From Actinomycetota bacterium (GTDB taxonomy: Bacteria; Actinomycetota; Acidimicrobiia; Acidimicrobiales; Ilumatobacteraceae), in NCBI GenBank assembly GCA_029978335.1, contig JAPOJQ010000015.1:1-34958 (forward strand): a stretch of 34,958 nucleotides of DNA. The letters run 5' to 3'. The notes beneath the pieces are model-generated. The model worked only from the letters and a program-made list of their open reading frames with translations. It searched no databases and was not told where the DNA came from. The translations under genes and the position numbers were made by a program. Below are positions 31,431-34,958 of this stretch, in pieces; within the stretch, counting starts at the first letter, position 1; each line of letters starts with the position of its first letter.

Positions 31431-32525
31431 GTGGGCGCTCCTGACTCGACTATCGGACTCGACGAGATGGTTGCTGACCTCAAGATGCTCGTCGAGGTTG
31501 AATCACCATCGAATGACCGTGACGCGCTGTGTCGCTCAGGAGCGGCTCTGTCGGCGTTGATCGAGCGTCGGTTGGGAACCGCACCGACGCTCGTCGATGG
31601 TCCTGCTGGACCGCACGTGCACTGGTCAGGCGGCGGTGAACCAAAGGTGTTGATCCTCGGTCACCACGACACGGTGTTCCCGATGGGCACGCTCGAACAG
31701 CGACCGTTCACTGTCGACGGTGGCCGGGCGACTGGGCCCGGGGTATTCGACATGAAGGCGGGCATCGTGCAGGCCATTCATGCTGTTGCTGTGCTCGACG
31801 ATCCGTCAGGCGTTGAAATCCTCATGACCTGTGATGAAGAGGTCGGTGCAGCAACCTCGAAAACGTTGCTGTGCGATCGAGCAGTGGCATGCGGAGCGGT
31901 GTTGGTGCTTGAGCCGAGTGCCGATGGTGGTGTGTTGAAAACGGGCCGCAAGGGCGTTGGCACGTTCGAGGTCGTTATCAACGGTCGGGCAGCTCATGCC
32001 GGGCTCGAACCACATCGTGGTATCAACTCGGTGATTGAGGCAGCACACCAACTGCTTGCGATAGCGACGATCGCCGACGTTGAGGCAGGTACCACCGTGA
32101 CGCCGACGGTGATCGCAGGCGGTACGGCAGAGAACGTGGTGCCTGCACAGACTCGAATTCGCGTCGACGTGCGGGTTTCCACAATGGATGAGGCCGCCCG
32201 TGTTGAGCATGAGATGGCTTCGTTGTCGCCTGTGCTCTCCGGCGCGACGCTCGAGATCCTCGGACGCGTCAGTCGACCGCCGTTACAAGAGAGCGCGTCA
32301 GCGTCGCTGTTCCCGTTGGCGAAGGCATACGACCCCTCGATCACTGGGATCACCGTTGGCGGCGCGAGCGATGGCAATTTCACCGCTGCGCTCGGAGTGC
32401 CAACTCTTGATGGCCTCGGCGCTGTGGGCGGGGGAGCTCACGCGGAGAGCGAACATGTGCTCGTTGACACGATGCCTGATCGCGCACGATTGCTTGCGGC
32501 AATTATTGCCGCTCGGTGCGGCTGA
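31431..32525 (+). CDS. M20 family metallopeptidase (carboxypeptidase G2-like)
   Basis: A 364-residue zinc-dependent amidohydrolase. Metal-binding motifs are LGHHDTVFP (His/Asp), GPGVFDMKAG (bridging Asp), TCDEEVG (catalytic Glu and metal Glu) and a C-terminal AHAESEHV (metal His). The dimerisation domain begins near KGVGTFEVVINGRAAHAG. Sequence style is closest to carboxypeptidase G2/glutamate carboxypeptidase rather than to ArgE or DapE, so being next to argG does not prove a role in arginine synthesis. No signal peptide is seen, so it should be cytoplasmic. The GTG start at 31431 has no Shine-Dalgarno. It ends 6 bases before the convergent argG end. Confidence 0.88.
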   Translation: MGAPDSTIGLDEMVADLKMLVEVESPSNDRDALCRSGAALSALIERRLGTAPTLVDGPAGPHVHWSGGGEPKVLILGHHDTVFPMGTLEQRPFTVDGGRATGPGVFDMKAGIVQAIHAVAVLDDPSGVEILMTCDEEVGAATSKTLLCDRAVACGAVLVLEPSADGGVLKTGRKGVGTFEVVINGRAAHAGLEPHRGINSVIEAAHQLLAIATIADVEAGTTVTPTVIAGGTAENVVPAQTRIRVDVRVSTMDEAARVEHEMASLSPVLSGATLEILGRVSRPPLQESASASLFPLAKAYDPSITGITVGGASDGNFTAALGVPTLDGLGAVGGGAHAESEHVLVDTMPDRARLLAAIIAARCG

Positions 32526-32531
32526 GACCGC

Positions 32532-34312
<1,781 letters not shown>

Positions 34313-34320
34313 CGCCAACG

Positions 34321-34326
34321 AGTGTA
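34321..34326 (-). promoter_or_regulatory. Putative -10 element of the four-TM protein gene
   Basis: TACACT on the minus strand ends 8 bases before ATG 34312; no Shine-Dalgarno is present. Confidence 0.4.
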
Positions 34327-34366
34327 CGGGTGACAATCCCACCGGGTCGGTCGGATACGTGAGGGG

Positions 34367-34372
34367 TAGCCT
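34367..34372 (+). promoter_or_regulatory. Putative leaderless -10 element of the glycosyltransferase gene
   Basis: TAGCCT ends 6 bases before GTG 34379, supporting that codon as both transcript and translation start. Confidence 0.4.
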
Positions 34373-34378
34373 GACGCG

Positions 34379-34958
34379 GTGACTTCCGACGGAGCACCGC
34401 CAGTCGCCGGATTTGAACGCCTCTCAGTCTTCTACCCGATGTGGAACGAGCAGGAGTACGTCGAGCGGGCCATCGCGTATGGGCGGCGCGCGTGCGAGCG
34501 GCTGATCGCGTCGGGCGATATTGCTGAATACGAGTTGATCATCATCGACGACGCATCGACCGATGCAACCCCACGCATCGCCGATCGCCTTGCTGCTGAG
34601 GACGCACACGTTCGTGTCGTGCACCATCCCAAAAATCGCAAACTCGGCGGGTCCATGCGGTCTGGCTTCGCTGCCGCCACCGGTGATCTCGTGTTGTACA
34701 CCGATGCCGACCTGCCGTTCGACATGAACGAGTTACCGCGAATCGTGCGGCTACTGCGCGAGTACGACGCTGACATCGTCAGCGCTTATCGCTTTGACCG
34801 CACCGGTGAAGGAGCCGTTCGGGCGATCTACACCACGGTCTACAACGCACTCATCAAGGCGGTGTTCGGGGTGCGTGTGCGTGATATCAACTTTGCCTGC
34901 AAACTCGTTCGTCGTCGAGTGCTCGATCACATCGAGTTGCAGTCAGAAGGTTCGTTCA
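34379..34958 (+). CDS. Family 2 glycosyltransferase, DPM1-like (3' end cut)
   Basis: The first 193 residues of a GT-A-fold glycosyltransferase. The start FERLSVFYPMWNEQEYVERAI contains the usual nucleotide-sugar strand with N-E in place of the typical YNE. ELIIIDDASTDATPRIAD, the segment HHPKNRKLGGSMRSGFAAATGDLVLYTDADLP with the metal-binding D-A-D, and RDINFACKLVRR follow. The last resembles the D-(V/I)-x-x-x-x-K-L motif of dolichol/polyprenol-phosphate sugar synthases, so a polyprenyl-phosphate acceptor is likely. The C-terminus, where TM segments might be, is outside the window. There is no signal peptide. It is divergent from the four-TM protein gene, with 66 bases between starts. Confidence 0.9.
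   Translation, partial: MTSDGAPPVAGFERLSVFYPMWNEQEYVERAIAYGRRACERLIASGDIAEYELIIIDDASTDATPRIADRLAAEDAHVRVVHHPKNRKLGGSMRSGFAAATGDLVLYTDADLPFDMNELPRIVRLLREYDADIVSAYRFDRTGEGAVRAIYTTVYNALIKAVFGVRVRDINFACKLVRRRVLDHIELQSEGSF

Overview
The window looks like chromosomal DNA of a high-GC actinobacterium, most probably a member of the Acidimicrobiia (Ilumatobacter-like). This is inferred from the gene content and not from a marker gene. The order argS-lysA-hom-thrC-rho-rpmE-prfA-prmC is the one I remember from Actinobacteria such as Mycobacterium. Rho carries the Arg/Gln/Gly-rich insertion of actinobacterial Rho. A class E-type sortase, a polyphosphate glucokinase and a MenJ-like menaquinone reductase also fit. 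A complete System I cytochrome c maturation cluster is unusual for classic Gram-positive actinobacteria and points to a deep branch. No tRNA, rRNA, IS element, prophage or CRISPR array was seen, and no gene-free stretch exceeds about 210 bases.

Layout. 1-2219 (minus): a partial DEAD/DEAH helicase behind a TetR regulator, then a small two-TM protein. 2232-4214: an EchA6-like crotonase convergent with a sortase. 4290-10773 (plus): nine tightly overlapping genes ccmA-B-C-D-E-F-G-H and a ccmI-like TPR gene, for heme export, heme chaperoning, thiol reduction and ligation to apocytochrome c outside the membrane. 10775-13505 (minus): a histidine phosphatase, a DUF4328 membrane protein, a minimal zincin and an Mrp-type Fe-S carrier ATPase. 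13577-14305: a SufR-like regulator divergent from mrp. 14355-20987: argS, lysA, a crotonase on the other strand, hom and thrC (lysine and threonine branches of the aspartate pathway). 21199-26150: rho, rpmE, an unrecognised 335-residue protein, prfA and prmC (termination of transcription and translation). 26124-30411: an HpcH/HpaI aldolase (minus), then chorismate mutase, a MenJ-like reductase and ppgK (plus), then a cation/Ca2+ exchanger (minus). 30480-34958: a PfkB sugar kinase, an M20 peptidase, argG and a small membrane protein (both minus), and the start of a family 2 glycosyltransferase.

Expression logic. Most first genes of transcription units have no Shine-Dalgarno sequence. Instead they have a TANNNT-like -10 hexamer ending 6-9 bases before the start codon, the signature of leaderless mRNAs. 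Internal genes mostly overlap by 1-11 bases (ATGA, GTGA, TGATG). A few genes (rpmE, chorismate mutase, aldolase, rho) have leaders with clear Shine-Dalgarno sites. Convergent genes abut or overlap, leaving almost no room for intrinsic terminators.

No obviously new multi-gene system stands out. The points most worth a second look are the leaderless promoter architecture, the System I cluster with a cysteine-rich CcmE, the unrecognised protein in the translation operon, the missing thrB, a Ca2+-loop motif in the exchanger's central loop, the tandem repeats and leader of rho, and a crotonase lacking both catalytic glutamates.
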